Part shown: positions 9,894 through 18,236 of the stretch, piece after piece
Layout of the letters: each line of letters opens with the position of its first letter
Position numbering within the stretch: the first letter of the stretch is position 1
Assembly (NCBI RefSeq): GCF_015476115.1
Contig: NZ_CP064295.1
Location: 2,164,001 to 2,228,000 of the forward strand
Direction: 5' to 3'
Source: Aegicerativicinus sediminis
GTDB taxonomy: Bacteria > Bacteroidota > Bacteroidia > Flavobacteriales > Flavobacteriaceae
DNA length: 64,000 bases
Made by a program: the position numbers and the translations under genes
Notes under the pieces: generated by a model
What the model was told of the DNA's origin: nothing
Databases searched by the model: none
What the model saw: only the letters and a program-made list of their open reading frames with translations

Positions 9894-12290
9894 TTACTCT
9901 GTTCTTAAACTTTTAACCGGATTTGCAGTGGCCGCTTTAATGGCCTGAAAGCTTACCGTAATAATTGTGATTAAAATTGCTCCGATAGCGGCAGAAAAAA
10001 ATATAAACCAAGAAATATCGGTGCGGTAGGTGAATTTCTGAATCCAATTACTCATCAATAGATATGCAATAGGGAAAGAAACAAGGCAAGAAATCAACAC
10101 TAAAAGCAAAAAATCTTTAGAAAGCATTAACCATAAATTTGAAACGGTTGCTCCAAGCACTTTTCTCACCCCAATTTCCTTGGTTCGCTGTTCTGCAACA
10201 TATGAAGCTAATCCAAATAAACCTAGGAAACTAATAAGAATAGCCAGTACCGTGAAAATTGCAGCCAAATCTGCAACCCGTTCTTCCGCAGCAAATTTTT
10301 CACCGTATTCTTCGTCAACAAAATCATATTCAAATGGCAAATCGGGGAAGTGGGTTTTGTAAACCTTTTCTATAGTTTTAATGTTATCTGAAGCACTTTG
10401 ATCCGGATTCAATTTAAGATTGTAATAACTGATGTTGTCATATTTGTCAAAGACATATAAGGTTTGTTTAATAGGCTCATATGGCGATTGCATAACAACA
10501 TCCTTAACAATGCCGATAATTTTCATTGGTGGATCTGGATTTTCATCATCATCTCTAAGTAAAAGTCCGACCGGATTTTGAACACCCATATATTTTGCTG
10601 CGGTTTCATTTATTAGAATGGCATTAGAATCTGAGGCGAATTCTCTTGAAAAATCACGCCCTTCTACGATTTCCATACCTAATGATTTTACGTATTCCGG
10701 TTTTACTTCAACCCAGGCAAAATCCTCTTGGAAACCTGGCTCTTTGCCTTCCCAAACGTATCCAGCTCGGTTAGACCATACATTGGTGGTTGGGCTGCTA
10801 GATGCTGACATTTCAACTATGGCACCAGAGTTTAAAAACTCCGTCCGCATCAAATCATATTTACCAATAAAATCTCTACTCATTACAGGGATTTGTATAA
10901 GACCTGAGGTGTTGTAGCCCATTGGTCGATCCTTGGTGAAATTTATTTGTTTCATAATTACCAAGGTCCCGATTATTAGTGCTACAGAAATCGTGAATTG
11001 TGTCACTACCAATATTTTCCTAGGTAGCGCTGCCATTCTTCCAGTTTTGAAGGTTCCTTTAATCACCTTTACTGGTCTGAAGGATGATAAATAAAGTGCG
11101 GGATAACTTCCAGAAATTAGAGCGGTGAATAAAATAAATACAATAGAACCTATCCAAAAAATAGGGTCATTCCATGGGAAATCAATTTCTTTTCCTGTAA
11201 TCTCATTAAACCCCTTTAGGGAAAGCAACACAAAAATAATGGTGAGTACATAAGCCAATACCACGGTAAGAAGAGATTCGCCCAGAAATTGTTTTATAAT
11301 TTGGGTTCTGTTGGATCCTATTGTTTTTCTTATTCCAACTTCTAAAGCGCGTTTCTCAGATCTTGCAGTGCTTAGGTTCATAAAATTGATACAGGCTAAC
11401 AAGAGCACAAACGCACCTATAAAAGAAAATAGCCAAACATATTCAATCCTTCCGCCAACCTGAACCCCATTTTCAAATTTGGATCTTAAATACCAATCTT
11501 CCATTGGTAATAGCATGAGTTGTGGATTAAATTCTGCGGTATCCTCATTGGCATTTTTCTTAACATTTCTAATTGCTTCCGAAGCCGCAGCCATATCCAC
11601 TCCTTCCTTTAGTTTTACAAACAATTGAAAGGAGTTGTTCCCCCAATTATCTAATGCATTTTTAATCCACTCTTGGGAATTTGCATAATGCTTCCATGGA
11701 ATTAGATAATCTAATTCATTGAAGCTGTTGTTTAAGGGAATATCCTCATAAATCGCAGTAACCATCATGTCATACTCCGAGTTTAATTTTACTATTTTAC
11801 CAATAGGATCGGCCTTTCCAAATAATGCATTTGATGTCGATCTTGATAACATGATGGAGTTAGGTTCTTTTAAACCTTCGCTTGTACCTGCCATAATTTC
11901 CAATGAAAGCATATCAATGGCTCCTTCTTGCATGGCGCTACCGGCACGTGACAGTTTTTTATCACCGTATTCTAAATACCTCGAAAAATTCCAAGATGAC
12001 ATTACAACATGCTCAAAATAATTATCGAAATTATTCCTGATTGGCGCTTCCAATGGTCTGGGAATCGCATTGCCTGTGCCAATTTGACTGTTGAAGGTTT
12101 GACTCTGATAAACTTGGGCTATAGTATCTCGATTTTTAAAGTGGGAGTTGTAGTTTAACTCGCTGTTTACCCATAACCCAATTAATAAAGTTACAGCCAT
12201 ACCTATGGCTAGACCCACAATATTTATAATGGAAAAGACCTTGTTCTTCCAGAGGTTCCTCCAAGCTATTTTGAAATAATTTTTGATCAT
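9894..12290 (-). CDS. FtsX/MacB-like ABC transporter permease (array member 2)
   Basis: 798-residue permease with the array architecture: WRN motif and first helix, MacB_PCD-like periplasmic region, first FtsX domain with RALEVGIRKTIGSNRT near residue 320, second periplasmic region, and a C-terminal FtsX domain with RTKEIGVRKVLGAT, ending NPVKSLRTE. The GxYPALYLSSFRPVKV segment before the second half is nearly identical to that of the next upstream gene (12324-14684). These two are therefore the closest pair in the array and probably a recent duplication. Gap to the upstream gene is 33 bp and carries ATCAATCA repeats in transcript sense. Confidence 0.9.
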   Translation of the reverse strand: MIKNYFKIAWRNLWKNKVFSIINIVGLAIGMAVTLLIGLWVNSELNYNSHFKNRDTIAQVYQSQTFNSQIGTGNAIPRPLEAPIRNNFDNYFEHVVMSSWNFSRYLEYGDKKLSRAGSAMQEGAIDMLSLEIMAGTSEGLKEPNSIMLSRSTSNALFGKADPIGKIVKLNSEYDMMVTAIYEDIPLNNSFNELDYLIPWKHYANSQEWIKNALDNWGNNSFQLFVKLKEGVDMAAASEAIRNVKKNANEDTAEFNPQLMLLPMEDWYLRSKFENGVQVGGRIEYVWLFSFIGAFVLLLACINFMNLSTARSEKRALEVGIRKTIGSNRTQIIKQFLGESLLTVVLAYVLTIIFVLLSLKGFNEITGKEIDFPWNDPIFWIGSIVFILFTALISGSYPALYLSSFRPVKVIKGTFKTGRMAALPRKILVVTQFTISVALIIGTLVIMKQINFTKDRPMGYNTSGLIQIPVMSRDFIGKYDLMRTEFLNSGAIVEMSASSSPTTNVWSNRAGYVWEGKEPGFQEDFAWVEVKPEYVKSLGMEIVEGRDFSREFASDSNAILINETAAKYMGVQNPVGLLLRDDDENPDPPMKIIGIVKDVVMQSPYEPIKQTLYVFDKYDNISYYNLKLNPDQSASDNIKTIEKVYKTHFPDLPFEYDFVDEEYGEKFAAEERVADLAAIFTVLAILISFLGLFGLASYVAEQRTKEIGVRKVLGATVSNLWLMLSKDFLLLVLISCLVSFPIAYLLMSNWIQKFTYRTDISWFIFFSAAIGAILITIITVSFQAIKAATANPVKSLRTE

Positions 12291-12323
12291 GATTGATTGA
12301 TGAGGTTTTGATTGATGATGTCT

Positions 12324-14684
12324 TTATTCCGATCTTAAGTTTTTAACAGGGTTTGCAATAGCTGCTTTTATAGATTGATAACTTACTGTTATAAGAGCGA
12401 TTATAATAGCTGTTAAACCAGCCAAAAGGAAGATCCACCAAGAGATGTCTATGCGGTATGCGAAGTTCTGTAGCCATTGATTCATGAAATACCAAGATAT
12501 TGGTATGGCCAAGACGAAAGACACCATTACCAACTTTATAAATTCTTTAGAAAGTAAGGTTGTTATGTTGCCTACTGAAGCTCCCAATACCTTGCGGATT
12601 CCGATTTCTTTTACCCGGCTTTCTGCCATGTAACTTGCTAAACCAAATAATCCCAAGCACGAAATTATAATGGCCAGTACCGTGAATATAGAGGCTAGGT
12701 CGCTGGTTTTCTTTTGGTTATCGAATTTTTCTTGGTATTCCTCATCCACAAATTTGTAAGTAAAGGGATATTCGGGGTTGAATTTCTTAAAGATGGTTTC
12801 TGCTTTGGCAAGATTGTCCGCAACAGAGTTTTCCTTATTTAGTTTAAAATGAATAACATTAAACCAGCCCTTGGCACCCTCAATGGCCAATGGTTCAATT
12901 GGTTGGAATGGGGACTTTAAAACAAAGTCTTTAATGACTCCAATTACATGCCAATCTATATCATTATCCTTAACAATTTTGCCAATAGGGTCATCAAATT
13001 GCATTAGTTTAACGGCAGACTCATTAATAATCATAGCGGTTGAGTCTGCAGGGAAGGAATTCAAATCGAAATCACGTCCTGCTACTAACTCTAGTCCTGC
13101 GGTTTTTACAATCTTGTCATCCGCACAGAACCTATCAATAATTGTTCTGTTGTTAGGATCTTTACCTTGCCATTCAAACCCCCAACTGTTGCTCCAGCCT
13201 TGAGTAATGGGAGAACTGGTTTTAACTACAGATTCAGCAACACCTGAGGAAAGTAATTCATTTTTGATTAATGAATAGTTTTTTCTGGTATCGCCTTCCA
13301 TCATTACATACACCAATCCATCCTTGGAGTAGCCCATTTGACGGTCTTGTGCATTTTTAAGCTGCCTGTTCACTATTATGGTGGCAATTATTAGGGAGAT
13401 AGCAAAGGTGAATTGTAAGACAACTAACACTTTTCGCGGAGCGATTAGAGTGTTCACTTTCTTGAAGGTTCCCTTTAAAACAGAAACAGGTCTAAATGAT
13501 GAAAGATACAAGGCAGGATAGCTTCCCGCTACAATTCCCGTAATAAGAAGAATGCTTAAACCGCTTAACCAAAACCATTTGTTTGTGAAATTTATGGATA
13601 GTTCTTTGCCTACAAGTTGATTAAAGCTTGGGAGAAAAATCGCGACTACCAATAAAGCAAATAATCCCGCAATAATGGTTATAAAAAAGGATTCACCCAT
13701 AAATTGACTAATTAGCGATTGTTTTTGGGCGCCAACAACTTTTCTAATACCAACTTCTTTGGCTCTTTTTTCGCTTCGGGCGGTACTTAAATTCATGAAA
13801 TTGATACATGCTATGAGTAATATAAATCCTGCGATTATGGTAAACATTCTAATTATGTCTATTCGGCCACCTGCCTCTTGACCATTTTCAAAATTGGAAT
13901 AAAGATGTTTTCTAGTAAAGGGATGTAAAAATGTCTCCATATCTGGAGAATCCTTATCATACTTGCTCCTTAGGGTCTTTATTTTGTTATTAAAGGCCGT
14001 GGCATCAACGCCCTCTTTTAATAGCACATAAGTGGTAGTTGAATTGTTTCCCCAGTGATCATCGTCATATCCCAATTGCACCATATAGGCCCATGGAATC
14101 AGATATTCAAAATTGAAGGAGGAGTTTTTTGGAGGATTTTCCATTACTCCAGTAATTTTGAATTCATGCTCATTATCTACTTTCACCAATTCGCCTAATA
14201 CATTTTCAGTACCGAATAAGGATTGGGCTAAAGATTGGGTTATAATAACGGAGTTTACGCCTTCTAAAGCAGTTTTAGGATCTCCTTTTATTAATTTGAA
14301 GCTAAACATGTCCAAGAATTCAGGGTCAACCATATGACCATCGGCATTTATTCTTTTTTCCTTAAAAGAAAACAATGCTGAATTAGGCCAATCTAAACGG
14401 GCTACCTTCTCAACTTCTTGATAATCATTTTTTATGGCCTGAGCCATAATTTTGGGAGTAGTATTCCATGCCCAGATTTCCCCGCTTACATTATAGCGAT
14501 TGTAGGTCTCGAAAATCCGATCTTTTTTCTCGTGAAAGTTGTCGTAGCTAACTTCAAAACCTACCCATAATAAAATCAGCATAGTGGCGGCAAGGCCTAT
14601 AGAAAGTCCGGCAATATTTAGGAAAGAAAAACCTTTATTTCTAATGATATTCCTCCAAGCGATTTTAAGATAATTCTTGAGCAT
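12324..14684 (-). CDS. FtsX/MacB-like ABC transporter permease (array member 1, next to the ATPase)
   Basis: 786-residue permease directly downstream of the ATPase gene (36-bp spacer). N-terminal WRN motif and helix (about 18-40), periplasmic MacB_PCD-like region, first FtsX domain with RAKEVGIRKVVGAQKQ near residue 315, second periplasmic region, and C-terminal FtsX domain with RVKEIGIRKVLGAS. It ends NPVKNLRSE, a slight variant of the shared tail. Being adjacent to the ATPase, it is the best candidate for the core partner of that ATPase and of the membrane-fusion protein at 15439-16689. Efflux or cell-envelope stress relief is the usual role of such systems, but no substrate can be named. 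Confidence 0.9.
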   Translation of the reverse strand: MLKNYLKIAWRNIIRNKGFSFLNIAGLSIGLAATMLILLWVGFEVSYDNFHEKKDRIFETYNRYNVSGEIWAWNTTPKIMAQAIKNDYQEVEKVARLDWPNSALFSFKEKRINADGHMVDPEFLDMFSFKLIKGDPKTALEGVNSVIITQSLAQSLFGTENVLGELVKVDNEHEFKITGVMENPPKNSSFNFEYLIPWAYMVQLGYDDDHWGNNSTTTYVLLKEGVDATAFNNKIKTLRSKYDKDSPDMETFLHPFTRKHLYSNFENGQEAGGRIDIIRMFTIIAGFILLIACINFMNLSTARSEKRAKEVGIRKVVGAQKQSLISQFMGESFFITIIAGLFALLVVAIFLPSFNQLVGKELSINFTNKWFWLSGLSILLITGIVAGSYPALYLSSFRPVSVLKGTFKKVNTLIAPRKVLVVLQFTFAISLIIATIIVNRQLKNAQDRQMGYSKDGLVYVMMEGDTRKNYSLIKNELLSSGVAESVVKTSSPITQGWSNSWGFEWQGKDPNNRTIIDRFCADDKIVKTAGLELVAGRDFDLNSFPADSTAMIINESAVKLMQFDDPIGKIVKDNDIDWHVIGVIKDFVLKSPFQPIEPLAIEGAKGWFNVIHFKLNKENSVADNLAKAETIFKKFNPEYPFTYKFVDEEYQEKFDNQKKTSDLASIFTVLAIIISCLGLFGLASYMAESRVKEIGIRKVLGASVGNITTLLSKEFIKLVMVSFVLAIPISWYFMNQWLQNFAYRIDISWWIFLLAGLTAIIIALITVSYQSIKAAIANPVKNLRSE

Positions 14685-14720
14685 GATGATTGAGATTAAT
14701 TGATTGATGATGTTTGATTG

Positions 14721-15398
14721 TTAGACTAAAACATTTTCTGTAACCTTCTGTCCGTCTAACATTCTAATAATTCTATGGCTATACTTAGCATCATGTTCAC
14801 TGTGTGTAACCATAATTATAGTAGTTCCCTGTTCGTTTAAATCTGTTAACATGTCCATCACTTCATTACCGTTTGAGCTATCTAAGTTCCCGGTTGGCTC
14901 ATCTGCTAAAATCAGTTTAGGATTGTTGACCACTGCACGAGCCACTGCTACCCGTTGTTGTTGACCTCCTGAAAGTTGTTGTGGGAAGTGATTTCGACGG
15001 TGCATTATTTGCATTTTTTCCAGTACATGTTCAACACGTTCTTTGCGCTCCGCTGGTTTAACACCAGTGTAAATCAATGGAAGTTCAACATTTTCGTAAA
15101 CGGTTAACTCGTCGATTAGGTTAAAGCTTTGAAACACAAACCCGATATTGTGTTTTCTCAAATTGGCGCGCTTTCTTTCATTGTAACCAGCCACTTCGGT
15201 TCCATTGAAAACAAAGCTACCACCATCTGGGTCATCTAACATGCCAAGGATATTCAACAGTGTGGATTTTCCACAACCTGAAGGTCCCATTACTGCTACG
15301 AATTCGCCTTCCTTTACATCAAAAGAAATTTTGTTTAAGGCAATTGTCCGCACTTCTTCTGTGCTGTAGTACTTCTCTAAGTCGGTAATCTTTATCAT
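14721..15398 (-). CDS. ABC transporter ATPase, LolD/MacB type
   Basis: 225-residue cytoplasmic ATPase. Walker A is GPSGCGKST (about residues 38-46), the signature is LSGGQQQRVAVARA, Walker B is LILADEPTGNLD, and the switch histidine is in MVTHSEHDA. Length and motif wording match the stand-alone ATPases of MacB, LolD and FtsE type systems. It lies between the membrane-fusion protein (40 bp upstream) and seven permeases and is the only ATPase in the operon, so it probably energises several or all of them. Start ATG is the complement of 15396-15398. Confidence 0.95.
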   Translation of the reverse strand: MIKITDLEKYYSTEEVRTIALNKISFDVKEGEFVAVMGPSGCGKSTLLNILGMLDDPDGGSFVFNGTEVAGYNERKRANLRKHNIGFVFQSFNLIDELTVYENVELPLIYTGVKPAERKERVEHVLEKMQIMHRRNHFPQQLSGGQQQRVAVARAVVNNPKLILADEPTGNLDSSNGNEVMDMLTDLNEQGTTIIMVTHSEHDAKYSHRIIRMLDGQKVTENVLV

Positions 15399-15438
15399 TT
15401 TAGTTCTATTAAAAAATATGTTCGTTTTTTGATTGATT

Positions 15439-16689
15439 TTAATTGATGATTAATTCGCCTACATCTCCATAATTGTCATAACTGGAGGTGATAACTTTAT
15501 CCCCTGCTTCCAAGCCTTCTAATACTTCATAATACTCAGTGCTTTGGTTACCTAACGAGATATTTACTTTACGAGCAGAACTTCCACCCTGTGCAATTTT
15601 GAATATCCAATTACCGCCTGTTTCTTGGAAAAATCCACCTTTGGGGATTAACAATGCTTCTTTTTCCTCACTAAGGGCTAACCGAATTTGTAACGATTGT
15701 CCACGGCGAATTCCCTCGGGAGTCTCACCTTCAAATTCCATATCTACCTGAAACCTTCCGCTAGTAACTTGGGTGTATACTTTTTTGATAACCAGAGTGT
15801 GTGTTTTTCCTCCAAAAGGGAAGGTGCCTTTTTGCCCAGTATAAATCCTGGAAATATAATGTTCGTCTATATCCGCTCTTACTTTAAACCCGGTAAGAAC
15901 ATCTATTTGTCCAAGTCGTTCACCTTTAGTTTTAGATTCACCAATTTCAGCATCTAGAGATGTTAACTGTCCGTCTACTGGGGCCCGAACCACAAGATCA
16001 TTCACTTTTCTTCGCATCAATTCTAATGCATTCTGTGTGCGGGCATAAGAACTTTCGATTTGATTTTGCTCTTGCTTTACCGAAATGGAATCTTGTTTCA
16101 AGATTTCATTAGCCAAAACCATTCGTTCCTTTTGGTAGTTATAATCATTTTCAGATTTAAGTAACTCTTGTTTACCGATAGCCTTTTTATCGTAAAGCCG
16201 TTTGTTTAATTCATAAACCCGTTTTGCTTCCACCAAACTGTTTTCAACATCCGTAAATTGGTTAAGTTTATTTATGGTATTTTGTCGTGCAGCATTTTGG
16301 GAGATCTGCATTTGTGTAAGTAGATTATAAACAGACGTTTCTTGGTTAACAAGGCTTAACTCTAAATCGGTATTCGACAAACGCAAAATAGGTTCTCCCT
16401 TTTTCATGACTGCACCATCCTCAACGAATTTCTCTTCAACACGACCTCCTTCTACAGCATCCAAATAAATTGTGGTTAAAGGAAGAACAATTCCATTTAC
16501 AGGTATGTTTTCTTGGAATGGAGCTACCTGGGCGGTGCTGATGGTAATGCGGTCTTTTTCAACATTTAATTTTGAAGGACCACTAGTGGCTATCATTACG
16601 TAAACTATTAAAGCGACAATGGATGCACCAGCCGCAATCATCATTATTTTAGAGCGATTGAATCTTTTTTTCTCTAATGGGATGTCCAT
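15439..16689 (-). CDS. Periplasmic adaptor (membrane-fusion protein, HlyD/MacA type)
   Basis: 416 residues: short cytoplasmic start, one transmembrane helix (about 16-35), barrel-sandwich (lipoyl-like) halves around residues 70-110 and 235-255, a long coiled coil between them (about 115-230, rich in Gln, Asn and Lys), then beta-barrel and membrane-proximal domains. This is the MacA/HlyD layout, in which the adaptor links an inner-membrane ABC permease to an outer-membrane TolC-like channel. No TolC homologue is encoded in this window, so the channel is supplied elsewhere or not used. It is the first gene of the minus-strand operon, with its ATG (complement of 16687-16689) just downstream of a candidate sigma-54 promoter. 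Confidence 0.93.
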   Translation of the reverse strand: MDIPLEKKRFNRSKIMMIAAGASIVALIVYVMIATSGPSKLNVEKDRITISTAQVAPFQENIPVNGIVLPLTTIYLDAVEGGRVEEKFVEDGAVMKKGEPILRLSNTDLELSLVNQETSVYNLLTQMQISQNAARQNTINKLNQFTDVENSLVEAKRVYELNKRLYDKKAIGKQELLKSENDYNYQKERMVLANEILKQDSISVKQEQNQIESSYARTQNALELMRRKVNDLVVRAPVDGQLTSLDAEIGESKTKGERLGQIDVLTGFKVRADIDEHYISRIYTGQKGTFPFGGKTHTLVIKKVYTQVTSGRFQVDMEFEGETPEGIRRGQSLQIRLALSEEKEALLIPKGGFFQETGGNWIFKIAQGGSSARKVNISLGNQSTEYYEVLEGLEAGDKVITSSYDNYGDVGELIIN

Positions 16690-16713
16690 ATATAAATTCT
16701 TTGCGGATTAAAT

Positions 16714-16729
16714 TGGGAAAACTGTGCCA
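16714..16729 (-). promoter_or_regulatory. Candidate sigma-54 (-24/-12) promoter of the ABC operon
   Basis: In minus-strand sense the site reads TGGCACAGTTTTCCCA. The -24 half (TGGCAC) is a perfect consensus match; the -12 half is TCCCA rather than TTGCA, keeping the C and A but losing the G. Predicted transcription start is near 16702, only about 12 bases before the adaptor ATG. The divergently encoded regulator belongs to the sigma-54 activator family, which makes the site more believable. The weak -12 half is the main doubt. Confidence 0.45.
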
Positions 16730-16804
16730 ATCAGCTAATTAACTGTTTGTTAATGGATTGTACTTTTAATAAAGACTAGAAGTGTTCGGATTTGTTACAT
16801 TAAC

Positions 16805-16819
16805 TGTCCGATAATGACA
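16805..16819. promoter_or_regulatory. Possible activator-binding dyad (TGTC-N7-GACA)
   Basis: TGTCCGATAATGACA is a 15-bp sequence with 4-bp inverted ends. It lies about 75-105 bp upstream of the candidate sigma-54 promoter, the usual distance for an NtrC-type enhancer site. A looser partner, TGTTCGGATTTGTTACA, lies just beside it at 16783-16799. Whether the response regulator encoded at 16893 binds here is inference. Confidence 0.3.
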
Positions 16820-16892
16820 CACTTTTTTTTATTAGATAATCTAGTTGTTTAATTTTTTTGGAAGGTTGGCTAATTCCGTAATATTGTAATGC

Positions 16893-18236
16893 ATGCAATT
16901 GAGTAAGGCTAACATATTGATTATCGATGATGACGAGGATGTATTGCTCGCCCTAAGACTATTGCTAAAATCACATGTTAAAAAGGTTCAAACAACTACA
17001 AACCCGAATCTTATTGAGGGACTTTTAATGGAGCAACAGTTCGACGTTTTAATCCTGGATATGAATTTCAATGGTTTGGTTCATACTGGTAACGAGGGTC
17101 TGTTCTGGTTAAATCGCATTAAACAAACCAATCCTAAAGTAGATGTTATTCTCATTACAGCTTATGGGGACATAGATTTGGCAATAAAATCTTTAAAGAA
17201 AGGGGCTTCAGATTTTGTGGTTAAGCCATGGAAAAATGAAAAGATGCTTCAAGCTATTAAGGATTTAGTTGAATCTAAAAAAAGCAGTACGCCCAAGCCG
17301 CTACAAGTCAATTCAAATCTTAAAATAATTGGTGATAGTGAGCCAATGCAGGCAATTTTCACTAAGATTAAAAAGGTAGCGCCAACTGATGCCAATGTCC
17401 TTATTTTAGGTGAAAATGGAACCGGGAAAGATTTAATCGCTCAGGCAATTCACGAAAATTCAAAAAGAAAGAACAAACCATTTATTAAGGTGGATGTGGG
17501 TTCTTTAACCGAAAGTTTATTTGAGAGTGAATTATTCGGTTATAAGAAAGGAGCTTTTACCGATGCCCGCCAAGACCGAATGGGTAGGTTTGAAGCTGCA
17601 AATGGAGGTACTATTTTTTTAGATGAAATCGGAAATATAAGTCCTAGACAACAAGCACGTTTGTTGACGGTTTTGCAAAACAGAATGGTTACTCCCTTAG
17701 GTTCTATTGAGCCTGTGAATCTAGACATTAGGCTTATTTGTGCAACTAATTTAGACATTAGTGAACTGGCTGATGAAAATCGGTTTCGAAGAGATTTAAT
17801 ATATCGTATTAATACAGTAGACTTTGTTATGCCTCCTCTTAGGGAAAGGGGAAATGATCTCACCTTATTGGCGCACTATTTTTCAGACGTGTATTCAGAT
17901 AAATATTCCAAAGGGCCTTTTTCTTTCGGTGACGGATTTTTGAATAAACTGAAATCTCATTCCTTCCCAGGGAATGTAAGAGAGTTGCAGTATGTCATTG
18001 AAAGGGCTGTAATTATGTCTGAGGGGGATAAACTTACAAAGAATGATTTGGTGTTTTCATCAATAGAAAGTCTGAGCCAAAAATTTAAACCAGAAGAAAC
18101 GAATTTGGAGGAACTGGAAAAGAATACCATTCTTGCCGTGATAGACAAGAATAATGGTAACATTTCCAAGTCTGCAAAGGAATTAGGACTTACCAGAGCC
18201 GCACTGTATAGAAGGTTGAACAAATATGATCTTTAG
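16893..18236 (+). CDS. Sigma-54-dependent response regulator (NtrC family)
   Basis: 447 residues in three parts. The receiver domain (1-120) has acidic residues D12-D14, phospho-acceptor D56 and K111. The AAA+ domain (about 145-375) has Walker A GENGTGKD (173-180) and Walker B FLDEIG (242-247). The C-terminal Fis-type helix-turn-helix is SKSAKELGLTRAALYRRL. The sigma-54 contact loop reads GAFTDA (220-225) instead of the classical GAFTGA. It is transcribed divergently from the ABC operon and overlaps the sensor kinase gene by 11 bp, so kinase and regulator form one unit. It most likely activates the transporter operon through the -24/-12 promoter at 16714-16729. Confidence 0.95.
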   Translation: MQLSKANILIIDDDEDVLLALRLLLKSHVKKVQTTTNPNLIEGLLMEQQFDVLILDMNFNGLVHTGNEGLFWLNRIKQTNPKVDVILITAYGDIDLAIKSLKKGASDFVVKPWKNEKMLQAIKDLVESKKSSTPKPLQVNSNLKIIGDSEPMQAIFTKIKKVAPTDANVLILGENGTGKDLIAQAIHENSKRKNKPFIKVDVGSLTESLFESELFGYKKGAFTDARQDRMGRFEAANGGTIFLDEIGNISPRQQARLLTVLQNRMVTPLGSIEPVNLDIRLICATNLDISELADENRFRRDLIYRINTVDFVMPPLRERGNDLTLLAHYFSDVYSDKYSKGPFSFGDGFLNKLKSHSFPGNVRELQYVIERAVIMSEGDKLTKNDLVFSSIESLSQKFKPEETNLEELEKNTILAVIDKNNGNISKSAKELGLTRAALYRRLNKYDL

